Below are positions 30,371 through 38,442 of a DNA stretch of 64,000 nt, one piece after another. Source of the stretch: Gimesia algae (GTDB taxonomy: Bacteria; Planctomycetota; Planctomycetia; Planctomycetales; Planctomycetaceae); NCBI RefSeq assembly GCF_007746795.1, contig NZ_CP036343.1, forward strand, positions 2,033,769 to 2,097,768, in the 5' to 3' direction. The translations under genes and the position numbers were made by a program. Below the pieces are notes generated by a model that was given only the letters and a program-made list of their open reading frames with translations, was not told where the DNA came from and did not search any database. Position 1 is the stretch's first letter, and each line of letters begins with the position of its first letter.

Positions 30371-31015
30371 GTGCCTTTGGTGGAAATTGAAATTTCGAAA
30401 AACGATTCGATTTTGCCCGACGAGATCGTTGCTTTTCTTCGCGAAGCTGATTTGAGAGTCAGCCAGTATCTCCAGAAGAGTCCACGCCGCGCCACTGGCT
30501 TCGTCCCGAGTGATTTCAAAACGGTCTACCACGCTCTGCAAGCCATCATCGACACAAATCTTGCCACTGGAAATTCGTTCTGTGAATGGGGATGTGGTTT
30601 CGGCGTGGTAGCGTCTTTAGCGTCGATGCTTGAGTTTATGTCCTGTGGCATTGAGATTGAGGAAGAGCTGATCGATGCATCGCGAAGTCTGGCAGATGAT
30701 TTTGGTCTACCCGTGGAATTCGTTCAAGGCAGCTTCATTCCCGCGGGCGCCGAATCCTGTGTCGAGGCAGCCTATGCCGAGAACAACGCCTCGTATTCCT
30801 GGCTCATCACAGATGCGGAAGATGGGTACGAAGAACTGGAACTTGGTCCCGAAGATTTTGATATAGTTTTTGCCTATCCCTGGCCCGGCGAGGAGAATCT
30901 GATCTCGAGTTTATTCGAGAAATATGCCGCCGAGGGGGCACTGTTGCTGACGTACGACCACCTCGATTCAGTGAGTCTTCAACGGAAGTTGAGTGAACAG
31001 CCTTGTGACACGTAA
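30371..31015 (+). CDS. Class I SAM-dependent methyltransferase-like protein
   Basis: 214 residues starting at GTG, with AGGA about ten bases upstream. It has the SAM-binding motif CEWGCGFGVVASLASML, an acidic strand end GIEIEEELI, and IVFAYPWPGEE in place of the usual motif II. Substrate unknown. It lies 92 bases after the spermidine-synthase-like gene in the same direction. Confidence 0.7.
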   Translation: MPLVEIEISKNDSILPDEIVAFLREADLRVSQYLQKSPRRATGFVPSDFKTVYHALQAIIDTNLATGNSFCEWGCGFGVVASLASMLEFMSCGIEIEEELIDASRSLADDFGLPVEFVQGSFIPAGAESCVEAAYAENNASYSWLITDAEDGYEELELGPEDFDIVFAYPWPGEENLISSLFEKYAAEGALLLTYDHLDSVSLQRKLSEQPCDT

Positions 31016-31264
31016 GACATTCGGATTTCAATCAGCAAGACCAGACAACAATCTCAAGCACGGGAGATTGCTTTTCCGTGGAAACGACTTGCGGCTGCTG
31101 CGGTTGTACCGAGTTAAATAGTACAATAGCTGCGAGGCAAAAATATGTTGTGCTCTCGTTTGGGAATTATACGATATCGAGCAGACATCACGGCTGACTG
31201 GCGATAATGCTGTGGCTGCTTTGTATCGAGCCAAAAAGATTCAAGGCAGATCCAGACAATACAT

Positions 31265-31669
31265 ATGGATCACGATCCCAGGTTCATTTCAAATGAGTTG
31301 GGCGTGGTGGGCATACTTCAATCTCTTTACTCTGGTTTTCAGTCAGCGGGAAAAACAGACCTCGATAGCGTTCTCGAAGCATTCCTGCTTGGCGTATCAG
31401 TTTTTTCTGTACCCAGGGTCCATGCGATGGTTGAATTCGGCTTATTGATACCTGATAATAATGTGTTCCCTTCAATCAAACGCCTGATTGTTTTCTACTA
31501 CCGATCGTGTCAGCCTAAGGTTTACTACGATGACGTTTCAATGGAAAACTATTCGTGTTTTCATTTCTTCTACCTTTCGCGATATGCAGGCAGAACGCGA
31601 CCATCTGGTCAAGTATGTCTTTCCCGCATTACGAGCGAGGCTGGAACCGCATCGCATCCGCCTAATTGA
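31265..31669 (+). CDS. Possible short or truncated protein, doubtful
   Basis: An ATG-started frame of 134 codons. The first ~85 codons (ISNELGVVGILQSLYSGFQS, LDSVLEAFLLGVSVFSVPRV) look protein-like, but the last 140 bases overlap the well-supported STAND gene in another frame. There is no clear ribosome site. It may be the remnant of a gene cut by the neighbouring system, or chance. The remainder of the gap (31016-31264) shows nothing. Confidence 0.22.
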   Translation: MDHDPRFISNELGVVGILQSLYSGFQSAGKTDLDSVLEAFLLGVSVFSVPRVHAMVEFGLLIPDNNVFPSIKRLIVFYYRSCQPKVYYDDVSMENYSCFHFFYLSRYAGRTRPSGQVCLSRITSEAGTASHPPN

Positions 31670-34600
31670 AATCGATCTGCGGTGGGGACTCACCAAAGAG
31701 CAGGCAGAAAGTGATCAGGTCCTTGACCTCTGCTTACAACAGATTGACCATTGTCGACCTTATTTCATCGGTCTACTGGGAGAGCGATACGGTTGGGTTC
31801 CCAGGTCACTCCCCTCCGAGGCGACCGCGAAATATGAATGGCTCAAGGAACGTGAATCTCATTCCATTACAGAACTGGAAGTCTTGCACGGTGTTCTCAA
31901 CCACCCCGAAATGGACCGGCACAGTCTGTTTTATTTCCGGGATGCGACACCGATAAAAACAATACCATCCGACCAGCAGTCCCTGTTACTGGAGATGGCC
32001 AGCCAGAACGAGATCGAAGAGTTAGGCGAAGCTGCGGCACATGAACTGGTACAGCAAAGACGAGACCGCCTGAATACCCTGAAGCAGAGTATAAAGAATT
32101 CGGGTCGTACGATAGTAACAGGTTATCATTGGCAATACGAAGGGATGAAAATCAGATGGAGTGCAGCACAACTGCTTCTGGAAGATAACGATCGCGAACA
32201 ACTTCGTGCCCTCGCTGAAGATGGAATGATCGACCCTGGTGAATATGCTTCACTCAAAGAATCGTCACCCCATTTGCAAAGATTCGTGGATCAATACGGT
32301 ACAATCGCACTCAGCGGACTCGAGAGCTTTGGACGTCAGGTTTACGAGCAGTTCTGGGACCTGCTCTGTACCGACCCTCAGTTTGAAGGGCTCGCTGCAG
32401 CCGATGCTGAATCGCGTGGTGAAATCGCGACTCATGCCGAACCCGAGCAATATTCGATTCCGGAATTAAAGTCATTGTTGAAAGAATGGTCTCGATCTGC
32501 AGGCTTTGAGCAACTTGATCAGATTCTCGCTCTGGATGACCAGCAGTTTGCCGTCAACTGGATGTTGCTGTCAAATCATCCGCAACTGAAAGAGTGGATG
32601 GAGATGTTTAAACTGTGGATCTCCCGCCGCCAGAGCGTAAATTCAGAATCTCTCGAAGATTTGTCACAGTTAAATACGGAACAGGAATATCATCAGCGAT
32701 TTATCGAATCTCGTTTACGGGTCTACGTAAAACGGAGAGAGGCAGAACGAAAGATTTTTGACTATCTGAATCATCCAGGTCAGGCACCGCTGGTTATTGT
32801 AGGTGACGCGGGAAGTGGAAAGTCGGCCATCATGGCCAAGGTGTGTCAGGTGATGTCCTGGCTGGCAAACCGGTCCTCACGCTTTTTTGTGATCGGACAT
32901 TTTATTGGTGTCAGCCCCGACTCTACATCGGTTGATGGTCTTCTACGTCGTATTCTGCTCGAAATTTCAGCGCAGTGCGATCTCAGGCTGACGCTCGAAA
33001 CGGAGACTTCCGCACTGGCCGATCAATTCAGGCAGGTACTGAAAGAGCTCCCCCCTGAAAGGCATCTGGTTCTGTTTCTCGATGCGCTGGATCAACTTGA
33101 CGCATCACATCACGCATTGGATCTGCATTGGCTTCCCGTTCAGTTTCCGGAGAATGTGACTCTCGTAATGAGCTGCCTACCCGATAATTTCCGAGGAGCC
33201 GAAGAAAGCTCGCAGGTCAGAAGTGCATTAAATTTGCGTGACCATCGATTACTGGACCTCCGCGACTTTGTACTCACCAGCCAGGATTGCAGAAAAATCA
33301 TTGAAGAAGTTCCCTCACTTGCTGCCAAGAGCCTGGATTCAGAGCAGATCGAATTACTCCTGACTAATCCGGCAACCCGTAACCCTCTTTATCTGATGGT
33401 AGCACTGGAAGAACTGCGCGGGTTCGGTTCATTTGAATTATTACGACCTCGTATTCAACTCTTTGAACAGGCAGACGATCCCACAAAACTGCTTTCTCAA
33501 TTGATTACGTGGTTGAGTTATGATTTTGATAAATCACTGGTATCCGACGTTCTCTGTGGGATTGCTGTCTCTCGAATCGGGTTGAGTGAATCTGAATTGC
33601 ATGAATTAGTCGTCCTGGATTTGCCTGCAGAAACTGAAGAAAACATGATTCAGAAAGAGTCGAGACAAAAAGAGATTGCCTCATTACTGCGACATCTGCG
33701 GACCTATCTTCAGAATCGAGGTGCCTTACTGGATTTCTATCATAGAAGTGTATTGCGTGCTGTTCGAAAAACTTTACTCACAGAAGAAGTCATACATGAG
33801 ATGCATCGAAAACTGGCACGACTGTTCGATTTCCGCGAGACCCATCCGGACAGTGAAGGACGTGTTGCACCATTGCGATCGCAAACAGAACTGCTTTTTC
33901 ACCTGGAGGCCTCTGAACAATGGGATCAGGTTCAAAATATATTGATGGAGTTGGACCTGGTGCAACCCAAAGCGATCAGCTCAAACTGGCGACAACTCGT
34001 CGATGAATTTTATCTGGCACTGCGGAACGCACCCCTTAAATCTGCACGAATATTGACCAGATGGCTTTCCCGCCTGACGATTGAGAACCGTGCCTTTCAC
34101 TCGATCTGTCGTGATACCTTTATTCAACTTGCAGTGCATCATCCAGATCGTTTTCAAGAAGTGGTAGATCAACTGGATATGGGCAATCCAGACATCCGTC
34201 AGCCGCTCCTGGAATGTAGCGCGTTACAGATCGGTGCAGGAAACGGTAAGACGGCAGTCGTCATTTTAGAGGGAATGTTGTCAGCACTTGGTGAATCACC
34301 AGTGGATCAGAAAACTAAAGGCAGTATTTTTCAGCAACTGGCAGTCGCCTTCAGTGGCATGGGACATGAGAAGTTGCCTGAAGCGGAACGCGAAGCGCGT
34401 GCAGGCCTTAACCTGGCAATAGAAATCGACGATCAACTCCAGATCCCCATCGCGCAGACAACGCTCATCGAGATTTTGAGTCGGCAGGGAAAGTTTGAAG
34501 AAGCAAAGTCGATTGCCTGGACCGTGATTCAGGAAAATCAAGACGGAGCCATGCAACGCATTGTTCCACGAGCCTGCCTCTACCTGTCGACCGCGCTGCG

Positions 34601-36365
34601 TACTCTCAGAGAATTTGAAGGTTATGAAGAAATGATGACAGATGGGATGATGATTGGGAGTAAACTGGGACAAACTGAAGAATATGTCAGGTTGGTCGAG
34701 GAGTTATCCAGCTATCATTCCGAGCAGGGAAATATCAAGCAGAGCATTTCACTCCTGGAAGAAGCGATTGCCCTCCCCGTCACCAAATTCCAACCAAATA
34801 CACGCTTGATGCTCATGCAACGCCTGGCATCCCGGTTGCTTCAAAACGGGAATTTTGAACGGGCGCGCCTGATTCTTGAAGAAGGACTTACCATTGCCAC
34901 GCAACCAGTCTTACGGGCTTCCTTCCTGACGACCTGGATCACATATCACTGTGGCCTAAATCAGTTCGAAGAAGCCTGGAACTATGCAAATGAAGCGGAA
35001 GACGCCGCCCGCCTTTCACCCAATCGATTTCATAGTGTGGAAGTACTTCAACAAAAGATCCATATCTGTTATCTCGCACAATGGTTCGAGCGGCTGAGTG
35101 ACGTTGCGAAACTATCTGAAACCGTGCTCCGTCAGTTGAAACAGGACGGTCTGGCTCATACTCCTGAATTCGAACGGTCTAAGAACCTGCTGGTCCAGGA
35201 ACAGGTTCAAGTGGCTATCAAGGTCCTTGCCGCGGGTCCCCGCCATTCAAATCCTGACGCGCTGAATCATCTCTGGGATTTGTGCACAGAATTCGACATC
35301 CCTTCTGACCTGGCAGGCATGATCGCTGCGTTACAGGCGATCACCTATATCAATCTTGCCAATGAAGCAGAGGGGCGAATCTGGCTGGATCGAGCCAGCA
35401 AATTGAAACAATCCCTGGCACAGAATGAAGTCAGCGCCGATTTCCTGTTGATCCAGGCAGGTGCACAAAGCAGATTGGGTAATCACACGGAAATCGAAGT
35501 TGCCGTTGCACAGATGCTGAAAACGATTGAGACTGATCCTCATATACCCACCGTTGAATTGAAGCTCGCTTACATTCAATCACTCAGCGAACTGGCTAAC
35601 AGTCTGGAAATATGGTCAGCCGTTGCTTCACTCTGCCAGAATTGGCTCTCAATTCAAGAGAAAAACGAAGAATGGGGGAATTCCCAAAAAGGATCGATGC
35701 TTTACACTTTTGCTGAAACCCAGCGACTGCGAGGCGCAACGGACTCCGCTTTGGATCTGATCCAGCAGTATATTGATAGCGTACTCAACTCATATGGCAT
35801 CGACTCTCCCCATTTAATTCTGCCTTACTATCGCCTGGGTCAGATTCTGTCAGATAAAGGACAATTGGAAGCAGCTTACGAAAGTCTCTCACAAGGCCTT
35901 GCCCTTGCCCGCGTCAATGCTCAGAACGCTGATGATGCACAGGTTGCAACGGGAGAATGCTATCTCACATTGTTCGCCTGCAAATTGAATCGACTGGACG
36001 AGGCAAGAGAAACAGGAGAACGAATATTAAAAGATGACATACGATTATTTGGCCCTGATAATATCAATACTGCGATGAGCCAGTTCAATATGGCGCTGGT
36101 TGAAAAAGCAGAAGGACATCTTGAACAGGCAGAGATACTGCTGCGTCAGGCATTGAATGTGTTACAAAATAACCTGGCCGGCGACAATCCCAGGATTGGC
36201 GAGTGTCAGTCAAACCTGGCTCACATCTTATTACAGAAAGGGGAAACCGATCAGGCACGCTCACTCTTGTACGAAGCCCTCGACAATCAACGACATCGAC
36301 TCCTGCCTGCGCACCCTGCACTGCAACAATCGGAAGAATGGTTAGCGAGCATCAACTCTGGCTGA
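31530..36365 (+). CDS. DUF4062 - STAND NTPase - TPR repeat protein
   Basis: About 1611 residues from the ATG at 31530 (AAGG upstream); the longer TTG frame from 31488 is less likely. The N-terminus is a DUF4062 domain (IRVFISSTFRDMQAERDHLV, CLQQIDHCRPYFIGLLGERY). A STAND/NACHT-like ATPase follows, with Walker A GDAGSGKSA near residue 425 and Walker B LVLFLDALDQLD near 513. About 700 residues of helical TPR repeats end the protein (for example NAALVEKAEGHLEQAEILLR-like units near the C-terminus). The plan resembles nephrocystin-3/TEP1-like signalling NTPases. In bacteria such proteins are threat sensors or scaffolds. It converges on the SLOG-TM/RyR pair. Confidence 0.85.
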   Translation: MTFQWKTIRVFISSTFRDMQAERDHLVKYVFPALRARLEPHRIRLIEIDLRWGLTKEQAESDQVLDLCLQQIDHCRPYFIGLLGERYGWVPRSLPSEATAKYEWLKERESHSITELEVLHGVLNHPEMDRHSLFYFRDATPIKTIPSDQQSLLLEMASQNEIEELGEAAAHELVQQRRDRLNTLKQSIKNSGRTIVTGYHWQYEGMKIRWSAAQLLLEDNDREQLRALAEDGMIDPGEYASLKESSPHLQRFVDQYGTIALSGLESFGRQVYEQFWDLLCTDPQFEGLAAADAESRGEIATHAEPEQYSIPELKSLLKEWSRSAGFEQLDQILALDDQQFAVNWMLLSNHPQLKEWMEMFKLWISRRQSVNSESLEDLSQLNTEQEYHQRFIESRLRVYVKRREAERKIFDYLNHPGQAPLVIVGDAGSGKSAIMAKVCQVMSWLANRSSRFFVIGHFIGVSPDSTSVDGLLRRILLEISAQCDLRLTLETETSALADQFRQVLKELPPERHLVLFLDALDQLDASHHALDLHWLPVQFPENVTLVMSCLPDNFRGAEESSQVRSALNLRDHRLLDLRDFVLTSQDCRKIIEEVPSLAAKSLDSEQIELLLTNPATRNPLYLMVALEELRGFGSFELLRPRIQLFEQADDPTKLLSQLITWLSYDFDKSLVSDVLCGIAVSRIGLSESELHELVVLDLPAETEENMIQKESRQKEIASLLRHLRTYLQNRGALLDFYHRSVLRAVRKTLLTEEVIHEMHRKLARLFDFRETHPDSEGRVAPLRSQTELLFHLEASEQWDQVQNILMELDLVQPKAISSNWRQLVDEFYLALRNAPLKSARILTRWLSRLTIENRAFHSICRDTFIQLAVHHPDRFQEVVDQLDMGNPDIRQPLLECSALQIGAGNGKTAVVILEGMLSALGESPVDQKTKGSIFQQLAVAFSGMGHEKLPEAEREARAGLNLAIEIDDQLQIPIAQTTLIEILSRQGKFEEAKSIAWTVIQENQDGAMQRIVPRACLYLSTALRTLREFEGYEEMMTDGMMIGSKLGQTEEYVRLVEELSSYHSEQGNIKQSISLLEEAIALPVTKFQPNTRLMLMQRLASRLLQNGNFERARLILEEGLTIATQPVLRASFLTTWITYHCGLNQFEEAWNYANEAEDAARLSPNRFHSVEVLQQKIHICYLAQWFERLSDVAKLSETVLRQLKQDGLAHTPEFERSKNLLVQEQVQVAIKVLAAGPRHSNPDALNHLWDLCTEFDIPSDLAGMIAALQAITYINLANEAEGRIWLDRASKLKQSLAQNEVSADFLLIQAGAQSRLGNHTEIEVAVAQMLKTIETDPHIPTVELKLAYIQSLSELANSLEIWSAVASLCQNWLSIQEKNEEWGNSQKGSMLYTFAETQRLRGATDSALDLIQQYIDSVLNSYGIDSPHLILPYYRLGQILSDKGQLEAAYESLSQGLALARVNAQNADDAQVATGECYLTLFACKLNRLDEARETGERILKDDIRLFGPDNINTAMSQFNMALVEKAEGHLEQAEILLRQALNVLQNNLAGDNPRIGECQSNLAHILLQKGETDQARSLLYEALDNQRHRLLPAHPALQQSEEWLASINSG

Positions 36366-36398
36366 CTGGTATGCCTGTTTTCAGAACGCCTGTTCTGT

Positions 36399-36492
36399 TA
36401 GAGCGCATCACATTTAAGCAGAGCGTCTCTCAATCTATTAGACTCGGCCCGAATGACTCTGGAGACGCTGCAGTAAAACGAGACACAGTTCA
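36399..36492 (+). repeat. Repeat A copy 7
   Basis: TAGAGCGCATCACATTTAAGC, AGCGTCTCTCAATC, GGAGACGCTGCAGTAAAACG and AGACACAGTTCA. It differs from copy 8 at only a few positions. The two copies share a subtype (GACTCTGGAGACGCTGCAG, AAAACGAGACACAG) not seen in the others. Confidence 0.9.
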
Positions 36493-36518
36493 ATCTGTCT
36501 TCAATTGTTTGCCCGGAA

Positions 36519-38372
36519 TCAGGCTGGCAGTTCCAGTCCACGAAACTGCAGCGAAATACACCATTCCAGATTTTCAGTCGACATGACAGATTCTGCTAGC
36601 TCGACGCATGTAAACAGTTCTTTGAAATCTGCTACTTTCTCCATCTGTAAGGCAATTCGTGCCAGGGCATTGGCCATTTCCTCTGATCGGCTGGCAACAC
36701 GTTCCCTTTCCCGCAACAGATTGATAGCATGGGTCGCCGCTCCCCAGGCAGGCAAAATGATAGCCAGAGTGGTACTGAGTGGTGCAATCAGCCCCCAGGC
36801 TGAAGGTGGAGTGCCTTCCACATGATGTCCAATACCGGACATATGAATAACAGCCATAACCATCGTTGTCAGAAAGAGAATCAGGCCGCTACGGTGAACC
36901 CAGTGAAGTACTCTCTTCTTCTTTCTGGCGTTCTTCAGATGCCAGTCGATCTGGTTCTGTAGCCAGTGATGAATCAGAAATTGTTTCAGTACCGGGAATT
37001 CAATATCAGATTCCGAGATCGAATGGATTTGTTTCAGAATCTTCTGATGAGCCAGTTCCACCCAGTTCGGCGGACCGCTATAGAAGGAAAGTGGATTCGT
37101 CCGATCATATTCGGTCGATTCTGCATTACTCGATTTAACGGAAGGCAGTAGACTGGTGAAACATGAGATACGGATTCGTTCTGCCAGATGACGATCGTGT
37201 AGCCATTTTTCATGCCAGGCATGCTTTCTGCTGATACGGAGCAACAGAACCGCCAGCAGCATCGCCAGTATTTCAAACAGGATCAACCAGAGCTGGTGCG
37301 GAAAATACATGACCTGCACGACAGCAATCGTCACCGCAAACGCGGAGAGTGAATACAGGCCGACAGCTCCTGTGACATACAGGCTTTGATATCGAATCGC
37401 CAGTTGATCTGCGCGGGCATAGTAAGAAAGCTGGGGTTCCATCACAGACGCGAAGGCCACAGGTGAGAGATTCACTTTTGTAGTATCCGCTAAGAGTTCA
37501 TGCTGAAGCTCCGTCCGAATCTGACGGCATTTTGAAGTATTACAGGCCGCATCTCGATTGTAGGAAGACAGCTGATGGAAGTTCAATGAAAGTTGTTTCG
37601 CAGTGGCGGGGATCGGCGCCAGCCAGGAACCGGGTAAAGGCCCCGCCTGTGCGTGATCTGACTGCTGGTCTGTAATTAACAGGGGCGCAGCCGCTGGTTG
37701 TTCGGAGTGGATCCACAGGACGATTTTATTTCGTTCCAGTGCATATTGCACGACCTCGGCAGTACCACCGGTTCCGCGGGCCGCTTTGCCATCCCAGACA
37801 GTGATCAGAATTTCGCAATCATTCACCACACGCTTACCTGCCGTCAGATAACCTCTATTGCGAACATCCTGATTTTCGGAAACCTGGGGATCATTGATCA
37901 GTGTGACAACCCTGGTCTGATCGGAATTCAAAAAACTCTGAAACTCCTGCAGATCTTCCGGTTCCGTAAAGTCTTTTGAATATTCTTCAACAGGAAACGG
38001 GAGCAGAGCCTCCAGGATGGCACCCGGTCGGCTCAATACGGCCTCCGCCACTCTCCGATCCGCCCCACTGGCCAGCGATGAAACCACAATCCACTCCAGT
38101 GGAGTTTGAGATTCAACGGAAATCTGTTCAGGAGAAACAGGCAGCGATCGCCAGACGACTTTCACACACCGTGAAAGCCATAAATCGATTTTATCGCCCC
38201 ATGATCTGGTCGATCCACACTTACCATTGGGAAATTCCGTCGCATGTTCGCAGGTAAATTGAATGTGATTTAATAAGTTATCGATTGCTTCTGTTACGCC
38301 TTCGGGATCAGGTAAATGACGATGCCCGGTCACACCAACGCGAAGCTCATAAGGAATAGAAGGTGATTTCAT
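36519..38372 (-). CDS. SLOG-like nucleotide-sensor with SLATT-like transmembrane region
   Basis: 617 residues. The N-terminal ~225 residues look like a SLOG-type Rossmann domain: RVGVTGHRHL (12-20), VVSSLASGADR (96-106), and GKRVVNDCEILITVWDG with AARGTGGTAEVVQYAL (179-212). The C-terminal part has hydrophobic helices at about 332-355, 359-380, 494-512 and 526-548. It ends in a helical tail (SEEMANALARIALQMEKV), the layout of SLATT-type membrane effectors. In the nucleotide-centred conflict systems described by Burroughs and Aravind, SLOG domains sense or make nucleotide signals and SLATT domains act on membranes. It is 70 bases downstream of the RyR/AAA+ gene, so the two form one unit. Confidence 0.7.
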   Translation of the reverse strand: MKSPSIPYELRVGVTGHRHLPDPEGVTEAIDNLLNHIQFTCEHATEFPNGKCGSTRSWGDKIDLWLSRCVKVVWRSLPVSPEQISVESQTPLEWIVVSSLASGADRRVAEAVLSRPGAILEALLPFPVEEYSKDFTEPEDLQEFQSFLNSDQTRVVTLINDPQVSENQDVRNRGYLTAGKRVVNDCEILITVWDGKAARGTGGTAEVVQYALERNKIVLWIHSEQPAAAPLLITDQQSDHAQAGPLPGSWLAPIPATAKQLSLNFHQLSSYNRDAACNTSKCRQIRTELQHELLADTTKVNLSPVAFASVMEPQLSYYARADQLAIRYQSLYVTGAVGLYSLSAFAVTIAVVQVMYFPHQLWLILFEILAMLLAVLLLRISRKHAWHEKWLHDRHLAERIRISCFTSLLPSVKSSNAESTEYDRTNPLSFYSGPPNWVELAHQKILKQIHSISESDIEFPVLKQFLIHHWLQNQIDWHLKNARKKKRVLHWVHRSGLILFLTTMVMAVIHMSGIGHHVEGTPPSAWGLIAPLSTTLAIILPAWGAATHAINLLRERERVASRSEEMANALARIALQMEKVADFKELFTCVELAESVMSTENLEWCISLQFRGLELPA

Positions 38373-38442
38373 AAACAGGCTGACTCATGGAATGGATTTA
38401 ATATCAGATTGAGATTCGAATTGACGGGAGTGAGAGAACAGA